Assembly (NCBI GenBank): GCA_019454045.1
Contig: SKCR01023424.1
Coordinates: forward strand, 144,350 to 208,349
Length of the DNA stretch: 64,000 bases
Direction: 5' to 3'
Origin: Zanthoxylum bungeanum
Lineage: Eukaryota; Streptophyta; Magnoliopsida; Sapindales; Rutaceae
In this document: in pieces, positions 22,311 to 34,700 of the stretch
Numbering within the stretch: position 1 is the first letter of the stretch
How the letters are laid out: every line of letters begins with the position of its first letter
The notes under the pieces: generated by a model
The model's database searches: none
Told to the model about the DNA's origin: nothing
The model's input: only the letters and a program-made list of their open reading frames with translations
Position numbers and translations under genes: made by a program

Positions 22311-23335
22311 ATTCTAATTTTCGTTACGTTCTTACCGAGTTCTTAAACTCTAAAGCATGAGTAAGTATTCAATATCTTGGATTGTGAGTAGACAATGATT
22401 GTTGCATCTTTTGCCAATGCAGCCAAATGAAACAGCAACTGATGTACTCACATAAACTCCTTACTTATATTACTTGTTTCAATAATATGACCTGTGATTC
22501 AACACCATCAAGTGGTTTCCTATTGTGCTTTCATTGTAACCTTATCCATTGCCCCATGCTTTGATTACAGTTTTCACATCTGATAGGGACCTGCCAAAGA
22601 GATAAAGAGGTTCTATGATTTGTAGTAATTTTTCTGGCCGATGCATCTCTATCCTAGGCCATTCATACACTAGTAGAAGCTTTCAATGCTATGTGGCTGT
22701 TTTGGTTGAGCCATCATGGCCGTTGAACCGACACTTCAATTTTTTTTCTCAGAAAGTCACTTTTTCCTTTATTTCATAGTTTTTTCTTTCTCTATTTCAT
22801 AATTAACCGATTAAACATTAGTCTGCTCTTGATGCTTGGGATGAAATGCTTAAGCTAGATATTAAATAAACAAGATAAAGTATTGCTTACAATTGTAACA
22901 CAAGTGATGTGGCATCAATTGTCCTGTATTAGACAGTGGCTTCAGAGGATGGTCCCTTAATTTTAAATATCGCAAGTCAACAATTTGGTGAGTGGAAGAA
23001 AGAGGTATTGGCTGGCTAAGTTTTAAATTTCTAATTGCTTGTTACATCAAGCTCCTGCTCCAGGCCACGATGCCTACGTAATTATTAACTCTAAGATTCT
23101 AAGATAGCCAAAGAAGCAAGTCGGTTTACAATTTTAATTTTTTTTTGGCCAAGAGAAAACATATGGTGGCTTGGTTTAAATGCATCGTTTTCTTTTTGTT
23201 TAGAAGAAGCTTTTACCCCGGTTTGATTTTTTTGTATTTAGTCCTACGTATGGATTTAATAACATTCGGGATTATACACGAAAGATTATTTTTTGGCTTT
23301 ATCTTTTATCTCTCTGTCTCTTATTTCTAAGAAGA
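22311..23335. other. 3' flank of FANCL pseudogene
   Basis: Moderately AT-rich non-coding sequence, partly former 3' UTR. No gene, RNA or element terminus was recognised. Confidence 0.5.
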
Positions 23336-23336
23336 G

Positions 23337-23474
23337 TAATGATAAACTCACATTTTTACTTAAAATTTTATAAATTCTCTCACTGTAGTTACAGTGATTT
23401 ACTGTAGATCAATGTAGCTACAATGAGAGAGTTTGTAAAATTTTAAGTAAAAATGTGTATGAGTGTATCATTTT
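23337..23474. mobile_element. Foldback MITE of about 138 bp
   Basis: The left arm (AATGATAAACTCACATTTTT...) and the right arm are near-perfect inverted copies over about 50 bases. The centre (ACTGTAGTTACAGT, then GTAGCTAC) is itself palindromic. Transcribed RNA would form a long hairpin, so a small-RNA source is possible. There is no coding potential. Exact TSD is not resolved because the outer bases are AT-rich. Confidence 0.7.
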
Positions 23475-23569
23475 TGTTCTAAGAAAGTTTTTTTTTTTGG
23501 TAAACTATTTGTTCGGATGTGAATAGCAGTCAAAAAAAAAAAAAAGGTCCAACTGAAGTCATTGTTTCC

Positions 23570-23572
<3 letters not shown>

Positions 23573-23608
<36 letters not shown>

Positions 23609-23610
23609 TA

Positions 23611-23661
<51 letters not shown>
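23573..23661. repeat. (TA)n microsatellite
   Basis: Nearly 90 bases of alternating TA with two short interruptions. The length is likely to vary between individuals and is uncertain in assembly. Confidence 0.95.
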
Positions 23662-23664
<3 letters not shown>

Positions 23665-24245
23665 TTAAGTGAATTAATCCCAATATATACCCAACATTAC
23701 GCCCAGCCAAGGTTATGATACATACATAACTGAAACTGAACCGGTAGGAAAATCGAAATCGAAATTGATTCCTTTCGGTTCAACCCCAGCCGAATCGAAG
23801 AATCAGACAGTTCTTAACTAAGAACCGAAACCTTGTGGTTCAAACGAACTGTAAGATTACAGATCCGGTTGGAATCGTTTATTGCCCAACGGCTACTAGT
23901 TGTTAGGCAACATTTGAGGCCCAATAGCTAGTAGTCATTGGGATCTCATTTGTTGTAGGGAGCCGCTAGAACAACTCCTGCAACAAAAATAATTTTTTTT
24001 ATTTGTTTTTAATTTTTAATTTTTAATTTTTATGTTAAATCTCTAAATTAATCTCAATAACATTAATAAAATAGCTAGTTTTAGGGACAATTTAGCCATC
24101 ACAAAATTTACCAAAAAATCTATAAGTATTGGTCATATTTTATTTTTTCAACACACCAATAATTCTTTGTTTCTCTATTCTCTCAATTATTCTAATATTT
24201 GTAATTTTCTTAATTTTACAATTCTCCAATATTTAGGAAAAAAAA
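23662..24245. other. Left flank / 5' part of a decayed hAT element
   Basis: The sequence contains AACCGGT, CGGTTC and CCGAATCG words typical of subterminal regions of plant hAT elements, then an AT-rich leader to the ATG at 24246. Terminal repeats could not be set. Confidence 0.35.
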
Positions 24246-26245
24246 ATGACAAGCTCATCTAAGAACACCATGTCCAATGTCTCGACCCAATAGAGTGACC
24301 AAAGTGTCAATACACGAAGAAGATAAGTTAAGTCTCGATCTTCTGATGATTTCAAAATTCATTTTCATTTAGTCGAAATCGAAAATGAAGGTCCAAGAGC
24401 AATATGCAAGTACTGTGGTGTATCTTATAAATTTACTGGTGACTATGAAAATATGAACAAACAATTGGTAAACACTATGTCGCTAAAATCGGAGTTGATA
24501 TATCACAAACTCAAATAGTCAAATGTCCAGGTTCGCTTTATCTAATAAAAGTACAAGTTCTTTATATTTAATTAAATATTTTGTTGCTAAAAATAGAGAA
24601 GAATTTGCTAATTTACTTGCATGACATATTTTTCTTTAAGTTCTGGTGAAAAATTACTTTTACTAATTATTGTCGAAATGTTTTAAATCATGTTGTCTGT
24701 AAAATGATTAGAAATACTATAAAACAATAAAATTTTAAATTATATAAAGATGGTAAAATTATTTTAAATGAATTATTTAAAGATATTAAATATCGTCTTT
24801 CTATTTGTTCTGATACTTGAAGTGACAATTTGACATACACACTTATACATGGGTGTGACATGTCATTGGATTGATGCATCATGGAACATGCAAAAATGAC
24901 TTATTGTATTTAGAGTTTTTGATGAGCAACATACTGCTCATAATATTTATAGAATGATTAAAGTAATTTTTGATGAAAATAGTTTATTAGAAAAAAAAAT
25001 TGAACAATTAGTTTTAACAATGTACCTACAAATATTGCATCAATAAGAGAATTAAAAAAATATGCTAACCAAATTTGGGGGCCGATTTTTCATGTTCATT
25101 GCACATGATATGTCCTTAATTTATGTGTTCAAGAGGATTTGACTTATTTATAATGTCACATTAATCCTATTAAGAATGCACTTAAATGTATTTTGTCATA
25201 TTCTCATGTTATGAGAGAATAAGCCAAGTTTTGTAAATTAAATGATGTTAAACCAATAAAATTTTCATGAGATGTTCCAACTCGTTGGAATTTAATTTAT
25301 TTTCTTTTAACTTAATCTTTTACTTACAAAGATGTATTATGTAGTTTTTTTTCTCAACATGATCAATATATAATATTTCCTTCCTCGTCAATAGGATGTT
25401 GTGAAAGAATTTTAAAAATTTTAAATTTTTTTAGTGATGTAACAAATATTTTTAGTGATGTTTATTATCCAACATCAAATTTATTTCTTGTTGAATGTTT
25501 GAATATTGTTGATACTCTACATAAGCATGCTATTAGTGAAAATGTGAATGATATTATTTTATTTGAAACTATAGACATTCAATTATTTTATCTTATTGCT
25601 ATAATTTTTTATCATATATTTAAATTAGAAAGATTGAATAGTTGCTTGCAAACTTACTATGATTTTTTAGGAATAGAAAATGTAATTAATGTTAGAAAAA
25701 TAATAGATGGAGTAAAAAATAATTTAATAGATTTATTTATTGATTATGTCAGTATATACAACTTGCAATCAATAGGACAATCTAGTAGCGAACCCGTACC
25801 ACATTCAAGACTTAACATAGGTGATCATTGGTTATTACAACGAAATAGAAAATAGAAGGAAATCACGACTGACAATCCGAAATTAAATAATTATTTATCA
25901 ATAAATTTTGAGTTTTCTGCATAAAGTTTTGTAGGCAAAAATTTTCAAGTACTTGACTGGTGGAACCGACATCAAAATATTTATGATGTTTTATCGATTA
26001 TTGTCAAAGAGGTGCTAACGATACCTATTTTCACCGTTGCGATTGAACAAGCTTTCAGCTTAGGAGACAATATTTCGAAAGCGATACAGTCTTCATTACA
26101 TCCAAGCACCTTAGAAACAATAACATGTGTCCATAATTGGACCCGAGCTGATCTAAGGCAACAAGAAGATGCCCCCGATGATTTTGAAGACTTGTTCGAT
26201 AATAAATCTGCAAGCGGAACGAGGGCTGAAGGATCAACAACATGA
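24246..26245 (+). pseudogene. hAT transposase, heavily decayed
   Basis: In order: an ATG at 24246 (MTSSSKNTMSNVS then stop), a BED-type zinc finger (RAICKYCGVSYKF near 24395), an RNase H-fold stretch in fragments, a region at 25499-25855 with the conserved FKLERLNSCLQTYYDFLGI-like block, and the C-terminal dimerisation domain at 26012-26245 (IPIFTVAIEQAFSLGDNISK...ETITCVHNW). hAT transposases cut and paste their elements and dimerise through this last domain. Many stops and frameshifts interrupt the gene, so it is inactive. Here the damage includes substitutions as well as indels, consistent with age. Confidence 0.8.
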
Positions 26246-27773
26246 ATAAATAATGATGATGAGTAAATAATTGTAATGTGGTTAATTATCTAAAAAAATA
26301 TAATGGAACTACATGCTTTTTAATTCATCTCACCCTAAGAAAATATACAGACAACTTAAGTTTTTTATAAATTTAAGTTCAAACTCTTTATTTTATTTTT
26401 ATATTAATTTGGAACCAAATCGGTTGCCGGATCTACCCAACATACAATACCATCTACTAAAAAAAACAATTAGGAAGGCAAAATAATTTGGAAAGGGGAG
26501 GGACGGATCGAAAATTTGTCAATTGGCCTGGATTGGGTTAATTATTTAGAAAGAATGAAAATTAACCACAAGAGAAATGTCATTAGGCTGCTCTTCTCAA
26601 TTGGGACCCGTACGGAATGCACAAAATTTATAGCCATAAATTGTTTTGACCCCATCACAAATAACTCTTCTTGCAAGTTGCAACACATTCTTGGCCTCAC
26701 TCTTACGCAAAGCAAGCTAAATGCCAGCTCATGGCTAACTTCGTGCGTTTAGGAAGACCACATACGCACAAATATAATTGCTTCAGACGACGAATACAGC
26801 TTAAACATGAAGGGGACCATTCACATAACATTTAGCGGTAACAAGTCTCCTCATTCTTTTATTTATTGCATTTTCTTTTAACACCTTTTTGGCCGCAAAT
26901 GGTAACAATTCAAATAACAGTATAAAATTGAAACTTTGCTGGTTCCCTCCATATGTTCTTTTGTTTTCTTGTATCAAATCAAAATCAGTGTTTTCATTCG
27001 GATAGTTGATCGAACCGAAAACTAATATTAAGTCCGGTTCAGAAAATACTTAAAAATCGGCATGTAAAAAATTAGTTAAAACCGGCTAAAATCGTTGAAC
27101 CGGTTCGGTTTTGTACTCTCGCTTTCTCTTTTTTTTAATAAAAGGGTTTCAAATCATTCTTTTAATCCAAATCACTTTGTTTTTTTTTTAATGTTGGAAA
27201 TTGTTACAATTAATAATTATATTTGTTTTTCATGTATTGTGTTAGTTTTATATGTAATCAAATAAAACTATTTATAATATTAGTTGATTTTGTCGGTTCA
27301 ATCGATTGAAATAGTGATCAATTGAACCTTTTAGATTATCGATTCAATCACCGATCCGGATTTTAAAATAATGATACTCAATTTTTGTTTCCTTTGTTTC
27401 GAGTTTCAACACCCAGCTAAAAAAAAAAAAGCAAAAACAAAAACAAGATTTTAACATAAATATTGGAAAATTGAGTGTGAATACGAGTCATAATTTTCAC
27501 AATTATGCAGAAGCTTTTATTGGCAAAGAATACTTTGCATCAAATAGAGACATACATATGGTACAAGTAGCTAGATATCGATTTTCCACCTCCCATAATT
27601 ACATTTAAATGCACACAATGTTTATTTCCCATTATACCCCTTGATTTGCATGGCTCACATCACACCAAAACGAAATAGTATACAAAGGACATGTACGTAA
27701 AGAATATAACGGTTATGTATATGGTCCGATTGGTAATAATATCAAGCATGATGCATGCTTAATCGGACTGAAT
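26246..27773. other. Intergenic DNA with old hAT-like relic
   Basis: Around 26400-26440 and 27000-27360 there are CGGTTC, AACCGGTT and CGGTTTT words that look like worn hAT subterminal repeats. The last part before 27774 should hold the 3' UTR of the XTH gene (minus strand). No other gene is seen. Confidence 0.4.
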
Positions 27774-28985
27774 TTAGATTCCGGCGAGGCATTCCGGTGG
27801 GGTAACTGGGAATCTTGATTTATCAGTGCAATAGTCATAGATCATGTGGTTGAGACGAACCCATCTGTATTTTCTTGCTTCAATGGCACTGAGGGCTTGA
27901 TAATTATTTGCTTCCCACCAATTCCCAGAGTTTGAGGCACAATTAACAGGTCCTGGAATTGGGCAGCCCTCAATATCAAAGTCTTTGTAATAGGCATAAA
28001 AAGGAGCTTTGCTCCAATCTATTTTCTCTAGACCACCTCTTGTTGCCCAGTCATCTGCTTCCCATAATGTCGAATAGACCCCCATGGGTTGGTTCATAGG
28101 AAATGGGACCCTTCCACTGTTTTTGTAAACCCTTATTGGTACATCATCCACATAGAAGCTGCAAAAATAAAACATTAACAATTATAGCACATGCCACAAA
28201 TTAAAAGTACTTCTGTTTCCACTTTCCATTGGTTTTGTTAATTAGGTTTAGAATGTTTTCAGGTTTTGTTTGATCAAGATCGATTAGTTCACTTACACAA
28301 TATGGCGATGGTTCCAGAGCAAAGTGTAAGTGTGAAAATCTGCAGCAGGGTCAAACCAGAGGTTCACTCTCTGTTCCCTATCTCCTTTACCATGAGCATA
28401 TATATTGGTTTGCACTGTGTAAGGCTGACCAGTTCGGTTCCCCAAGAACTCAAAGTCAAGCTCATCTCTTACAGCGTCGGTGTTGGAATTCATCTTTGAA
28501 GCAAATTAATCAAAAGTTAAATTCATTTTCTAGAGTCACAAAATTTCAACTTTTGAAACAGAAAATTTCACAACATACATAAAATGCAGTGACAGTTCCA
28601 GCAGAGTCTCCAGGAATGAGCTTGATCTTCATGCTTACACGCCCGAACAGGTACTTCCTTTTGGAAGCAAACCCACATCCTAAAAAATATATATTTTTGT
28701 TTTTGTTTTTAGTATAGAAAAATAAAAAAACATACTAATTCATTCAATCATGATGAACCAAATAAATTTACATAAAATATATAAACCATAAAGTGGAACC
28801 CCACCTGAATTTTGGTCTAGAACTAGCTGGATGGCCCTCCCTCCATCGATTTGCCTGATATGAGTATCAGACCATGTGATGCTAAAATCTTCAACAAAAG
28901 TAGCCGGTCGCCCTAAAACACAATAAGCAAATGCAAGACTGTAAAAGCAAAGAAATACAATTGCATTTCTTAAGATCATAGCCAT
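27774..28985 (-). CDS. XTH: Xyloglucan endotransglucosylase/hydrolase (XTH)
   Basis: XTHs cut and religate xyloglucan in the cell wall and so loosen or strengthen it (GH16). Four minus-strand exons join in frame: 28985-28805, 28679-28579, 28493-28297 and 28158-27774, all introns GT-AG. The product is 287 aa, the usual family size. Residues 1-25 form a signal peptide. The catalytic motif DELDFEFLG is at 104-112 with the typical N-glycosylation site NRT right after (113-115). The acceptor-binding motif DDWATRGG lies in the last exon, and the C-terminal XET domain ([20 protein letters not shown]...PPEC) carries the conserved cysteines. No defects are seen, so it looks functional. The motif form (DELDFEFLG and the C-terminus) suggests a member near Arabidopsis XTH6/XTH7, but this is by memory of the family, not alignment. 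Confidence 0.95.
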
Positions 28986-29052
28986 AGCTGATAGCTGCTA
29001 GTAGCTGTAAAGTTGTTTATGAGTATGATTTAGAAGAGTTATAGGGGATGCG

Positions 29053-29062
29053 TATTTATATA
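29053..29062 (-). promoter_or_regulatory. TATA box of the XTH gene
   Basis: On the minus strand TATATAAATA lies 68 bp before the XTH ATG. That leaves room for a start site about 30 bp downstream and a leader of about 35-40 bases. Confidence 0.75.
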
Positions 29063-29827
29063 GGCGGTAGAAGATAGAGATTAATTAGGAGAAACAATTT
29101 GACGTGGACTGCTGCAATCAAATAGAAAGCTCCATTAACAGTCACAGCCTAGCTTTCCATCCAGCTAATCACAAGCCGTCATTTGGTCCTACCAAAACCC
29201 AACTCTCTTCTTAATTATTATTTGTTTCCTTTGAGGCCCTTCTCTTCTGATTCTTCGTTTAGCCTCCTCTGCCATATAATTCTTCTGATCTTTTTCTTTT
29301 AATAAAAGAAACTACATTTTTTTTTTATAATTCTTTTGATTCTAACACAGAATTAAATGAGGGAGTTATTGGTTTATAGTTCACTTACAATGACTATACG
29401 AAAATGGTAATGTGTTCATGTATCTAACTACTATTATTTTTTGGATGTTAAAACTATCAAACTCATTCAATCATTCACATGAGACTCCAAAATTAATAAT
29501 AGTAAAGTTGAAAATTGGGGTTTTTGGACATGATTTAATTGATATATAGAATTTACTTGCATCTAACAATGTCTTTTAAGTATCATTTTCATATATCTCT
29601 AGATTTATAACAAAACCACTCTTAATCTACTAAGATTCCCATGTCCGCATTTGATACTAATAATAATAGAAGCTCTTTTAATTACATTTTCTAAAAATAA
29701 TTTGTAATTAGAGTAGGGTTTTTAATTAAGGAATTACCTTTACTCTTGTAGACAATTTCTATGGGACATAGGCCTCTCAAAAAATAATGGAGACATGTAG
29801 AGGTTTCCTCGGATAGGATGGAGATTC
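29063..29827. other. XTH promoter and intergenic DNA
   Basis: Non-coding. ACGTG occurs near 29103. The proximal 300-500 bases on the minus strand are presumably the XTH promoter. No element ends are seen before the hAT derivative at 29836. Confidence 0.5.
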
Positions 29828-29835
29828 GCGTTTGA

Positions 29836-30353
29836 CAGGGCCGGCCCTGGGCAGGAGCCACAAGGGCGATTGTCCAGGGCTCAAAAATTAAGGGCCACTA
29901 AATAGACTAAATTGAAATTTGTTTTTACAATTTATAAATTGAAATTATAAAATCTTACTTATGGACCACTATGACTCAAGATAGACTAAATGGATTAGCA
30001 ATCTTATGCATTGAAAATGATGAGATTGAAGACTTGGAATATGATGATATAATTGATGATTTTGCTTCAAAAAATGCTAGAAGACAATTTCTTAACAATT
30101 GAAATTTTAAGAAGCTTTGCTATGAATAGTTGTATATGATTATATTTTTTATTGTCGGAGTTTAGGTACTATATCCCCCCCTTATATATTTTTTCTCAGT
30201 AATATAATTTGGGCGTGAGGGCCTAGCCCCCAGCTTCGCCTGGGTTCCAGCCCTCTTTAATTTTTTTTTATTAAAAAACATATGTTTTCGTAATGAAAAA
30301 TGACACATTTTAAGCTTTAGCACCGGACACCCAAAAATTCAAGACCGGCCCTG
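29836..30353. mobile_element. hAT deletion derivative with CAGGGCCGG ends
   Basis: The left end CAGGGCCGGCCCTGGG and the right end ...AAGACCGGCCCTG are inverted repeats of the classic hAT form. The 8-bp flanks GCGTTTGA (29828-29835) and GTCTTTGA (30354-30361) match 6 of 8, an aged TSD. Inside, at about 29960-30103, a short frame reads SerThr-type hAT tail residues (DRLNGLAILCIENDEIEDL). This is the C-terminal end of a zinc-finger-MYM-type hAT transposase, so this is an internally deleted copy of a full element. Confidence 0.8.
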
Positions 30354-30892
30354 GTCTTTGAGTGTAAAGGCAAAATGAAGTTTGACGTTAAGACCTACCC
30401 ATCAAGTAAGGATGGAAGTTGACCTTAGTGATCCGATGATGCTGAATAGAAGGATCATCGCTCAACGGATAAAAGTTACTATGAATATAAAAACTTGATT
30501 TTCCCCAAGAGTTCATTTCGATGAAAAAAATATAAGTAGGGGTGGCAAAACGAATCAACGAATCGAATTTGTATCGAATCCTAAACGAATCGAATCAAAA
30601 TGTGATAGATTCGTATTCGATTCGTTTATTAAACAAATCCTAATATCAGGATTCGTATTCGATTCGTTTATTAAACGAATCGAATACGAATATTCGTTTA
30701 TTCGTTTAGTCAATGATATTATTTAATAAAATAATTTACCACACTTGATTTACATTAATTCTTCATAAATAATACATATGAAATATGTAATTAATATATT
30801 TACTAAAAATACCTCACCAATATCAAAAATATTACTTTCTATGATAATTAGCTATAATTTCTCGAATCTTAATTGAAATTTAACAGGAACTA

Positions 30893-31530
30893 TGTGGATG
30901 CTGGATTTCGGCCGAGGTCCACAATCAGAATTTGGAAATAGGGGCACTAACAATCCTGCAAAACAAAGAAGAATGAATGAGAGTAGACTGCCTACCGGTG
31001 TGGTAGGTACCGGGGACACTCCGACGCCCAAGTCAGTAGTATGAAATGATCAGTAAATATGTAAAATGTGAAAGCAAGGTTTGATGTTACCTTAAACTCT
31101 TTTGATAGCCGTGAGGGCGGTGATAAGTGTATAAGGGGATGAAGTACTCTGAGAGAGCTAGTGTCAGAGAGCAGAGACTTGTAAGAAAGAAGTTAAGCTA
31201 TGCCCTGTCTCTCGAATTTCGTTCCAATTTATAGATGAAGATTATCATCATCGGCAGCTGGCGTAAGTCCCACCATGTGCTTTGTGTATTTGATAAAAAG
31301 TCTGGGCAGGTGGAAATAAGTTTTGTGTCGGGCAAAGTAGAAGAAGAGTAGTTGATATAATTATGGTTTTTGTATTTAAGCTTATGACTTAATTGTAATA
31401 CAATAATACATAAATCTTTTGGGCCTGGCCTTTACTTTCGGGCTTTGCATACCATTTTGGGCTTTGCATACTATTTTGGGTTTTTAAGGTAAAAGACGGT
31501 TTTATCCTTGACCCATTTTTGGTTCGTACA
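30893..31530 (-). repeat. 3' LTR of the Gypsy element
   Basis: 638 bp. On the plus strand it begins TGTGGATGCTGG and ends GGTTCGTACA, and it matches the LTR at 44887 throughout. The differences are mostly single-base indels in short homopolymers. Confidence 0.95.
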
Positions 31531-31551
31531 GTTTGTCCCTTACTCTCTAAG
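31531..31551 (-). other. Polypurine tract region of the Gypsy element
   Basis: Read on the minus strand this is a purine-rich run (AGAGAGTAAGGGACAAAC) next to the 3' LTR, the expected place for plus-strand priming. Confidence 0.6.
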
Positions 31552-31739
31552 TCAAAAAGTTTTGTCTTAGAGAGTATATACATTTGTGTCGTATGATACT
31601 AATCACAAAAAGCATGTGATAAGAATGTATCACCATCTGTCGAATGGTTTATAAGAATATGTGCAAAATGTGGGTTTTTGGAATATATCGCGTGTATCAT
31701 CTGGGCAGATGAAGTCTTAGTCCTTCTGATTTGACTTGA

Positions 31740-34700
31740 CTTATGGGAATCGGTTCCTGGTCGTCTGATCATTTTGAAGATACATGGATACAATTGACTC
31801 GACATAAGTAATGAGGAACATTCTCTGGTCAACTGAACCGAATGTAGGTTTAGGAGTTCCACTTGACTCGACAAGAGTCATGGGGAATGTCCCTTAGTCG
31901 ACTGAACCAAATGTAGGTTCAAGAGTTTTATTTGACTCGACAAGAGTCATGGGGAATATCCCTTAGTCAAATGAACAAAATGAAGGTTCAGGAGTTCTAA
32001 TTGACTTGACAATAGTCATGGGGAATGTCCCTTAGTCGACTGAACCAAATGTAGGTTCAGAAGTTCAACTTGACTCGACAAGAGTTATGGGGAATGTCCC
32101 TTGGTCGACTGAACCGAATATAGGTTCAGGAGTTCAACTTGACTCGACAAGAGTCATGGGGAATGTCCCTTAGTCGACTGAACCAAATATAGGTTCAAGA
32201 GTTCAACTTGACTCGACAAGAGTCATGGGGAATGTCCCTTAGTCGACTGAACCAAATATAGGTTCAGAAGTTCAACTTGACTCGACAACAGTCATGGGGA
32301 ATGTACCTTAGTCGACTGAACCAATTATAGTTTCAGGAGTTCAACTTGACTCGACAAGAGTCATGGGGAATGTCCCTTAGTCGACTGAACCAAATATAGG
32401 TTCAGGAGTTCAACTTGACTCGACAAGAGTTATGGGGAATGTCTCTTAGTCGACTGAACCAAATATAGGTTCAGGTGTTCAACTTGACTCGACAAGAGTC
32501 ATGGGGAATGTCCCTTAGTCGACTGAACCAAATGTAGGTTCAGGAGTTCAACTTGACTCGACAAGAGTCATGGGGAATGTCCCTTAGTCGACAGAACCAA
32601 ATATAGGTTAAGGAGTTCAACTTGACTCGACAAGAGTCATAGGGAATGTCCCTTAGTCGACTGAACCAAATATAGTTTCAGGAGTTCAACTTGACTCGAC
32701 AAGAGTCATGGGGAATGTCCCTTAGTCGACTGAACCAAATATAGGTTCAGGAGTTCAACTTGACTCGACAAGAGTGATATGGAATGTCCCTTAGTCGACT
32801 GAACCAAATATAGGTTCAGGAGTTCAACTTGACTCGACAAGAGTTATGGGGAATGTCCCTTAGTCGACTGAACCAAATATAGGTTCAGAGGTTCAACTTG
32901 ACTCGACAAGAGTCATGGGGAATGTCCCTTAGTCGACTGAACCAAATGTAGGTTCAGGAGTTCAACTTGACTCGACAATAGTCATGGGGAATGTCTCTTA
33001 GTCGACTGAACCAAATATAGTTTCAGGAGTTCAACTTGACTCGACAAGAGTCATGGGGAATCCCTTAGTCGACTGAACCAAATTAGGTTCAGGAGTTCAA
33101 CTTGACTCGACAAGAGTCATGGGGAATGTCCCTTAGTCGACTGAACCAATATTAGGTTCAGGAGTTCAACTTGACTCGACAAGAGTCATGGGGAATGTCC
33201 CTTAGTCGACTGAACCAAATGTAGGTTCAGGAGTTCAACTTGACTCGACAAGAGTCATGTGGAATGTCCCTTAGTCGACTGAACCAAATATAGGTTAAGG
33301 AGTTCAACTTGACTCGACAAGAGTCATGGGGAATGTCCCTTAGTCGACTGAACCAAATATAGTTTCAGGAGTTCAACTTGACTCGACAAGAGTCATGGGG
33401 AATGTCCCTTCGTCGACTGAACCAAATATAGGTTCAGGAGTTCAACTTGACTCGACAAGAGTGATAGGGAATGTCCCTTAGTCGACTGAACCAAATATAG
33501 GTTCAGGAGTTCAACTTGACTCGACAAGAGTGATAGGGAATGTCCCTTAGTCGACTGAACCAAATATAGGTTCAAGAGTTCAACTTGACTCGACAAGAGT
33601 CATGGGGAATGTCTCTTAGTCGACTGAACCAAATGTAGGTTCAGGAGTTCAACTTGACTCGACAAGAGTCATTGGAATGTCCCTTAGTCGACTGAACCAA
33701 ATATAGGTTAAGGAGTTCAACTTGACTCGACAAGAGTCATGGGAATGTCCTTAGTCGACTGAACCAAATATAGTTTCAGGAGTTCAACTTGACTCGACAA
33801 GAGTCATGGGGAATGTCCCTTAGTCGACTGAACCAAATATAGGTTCAGGAGTTCAACTTGACTCGACAAGAGTGATAGGGATGTCCCTTAGTCGACTGAA
33901 CCAAATATAGGTTCAGGAGTTCAACTTGACTAGACAAGAGTTATGGGGAATGTCCCTTAGTCGACTGAACCAAATTAGGTTCAAGAGGTTCAACTTGACT
34001 CGACAAGAGTCATGGGAATGTCCCTTAGTCGACTGAACCAAATGTAGGTTCGGAGTTCAACTTGACTCGACAAGAGTCAGGGGAATGTCCCTTAGTCGAC
34101 TGAACCAAATGTAGGTTCAGGAGTTCAACTTGACTCGACAAGAGTCATGGGGATGTGTCCTTAGTCGACTGAACCAAATATAGTTTCAGAGTTCAACTTG
34201 ACTCGACAAGAGTCATGGGAATGTCCCTTAGTCGCTGAACCAAATATAGGTTCAGAGGTTCAACTTGACTCGACAAGAGTTATGGGGAATGTCCCTTAGT
34301 CGACTGAACCAAATATAGGTTCAGGAGTTCAACTTGACTCGACAAGAGTCATGGGAATGTCTCTTAGTCGACTGAACCAAATGTAGGTTCAGGAGTTCAC
34401 TTGACTCGACAAGAGTCATGTGGAATGTCCCTTAGTCGACTGAACCAAATATAGGTTAAGGAGTTCAACTTGACTCGACAAGAGTCATGGGGAATGTCCC
34501 TTAGTCGACTGAACCAAATATAGTTTCAGGAGTTCAACTTGACTCGACAAGAGTCATGGGGAATGTCCTTAGTCGACTGAACCAAATGTAGTTCAGGAGT
34601 TCAACTTGACTCGACAAGAGTGATAGGGAATGTCCCTTAGTCGACTGAACCAAATATAGGTTCAGGAGTTCACTTGACTCGACAAGAGTCATGGGGAATG

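Noticed and set aside
23468..23710. Tyr-Ile repeat protein, minus strand
   Set aside because: Translation of a (TA)n microsatellite; the similar frame at 50247-50438 comes from the hexanucleotide repeat.
33393..33596. Protein with three 23-residue repeats on the minus strand
   Set aside because: The frame is a by-product of a monomer length divisible by three; neighbouring monomers carry indels and there is no start context or domain.
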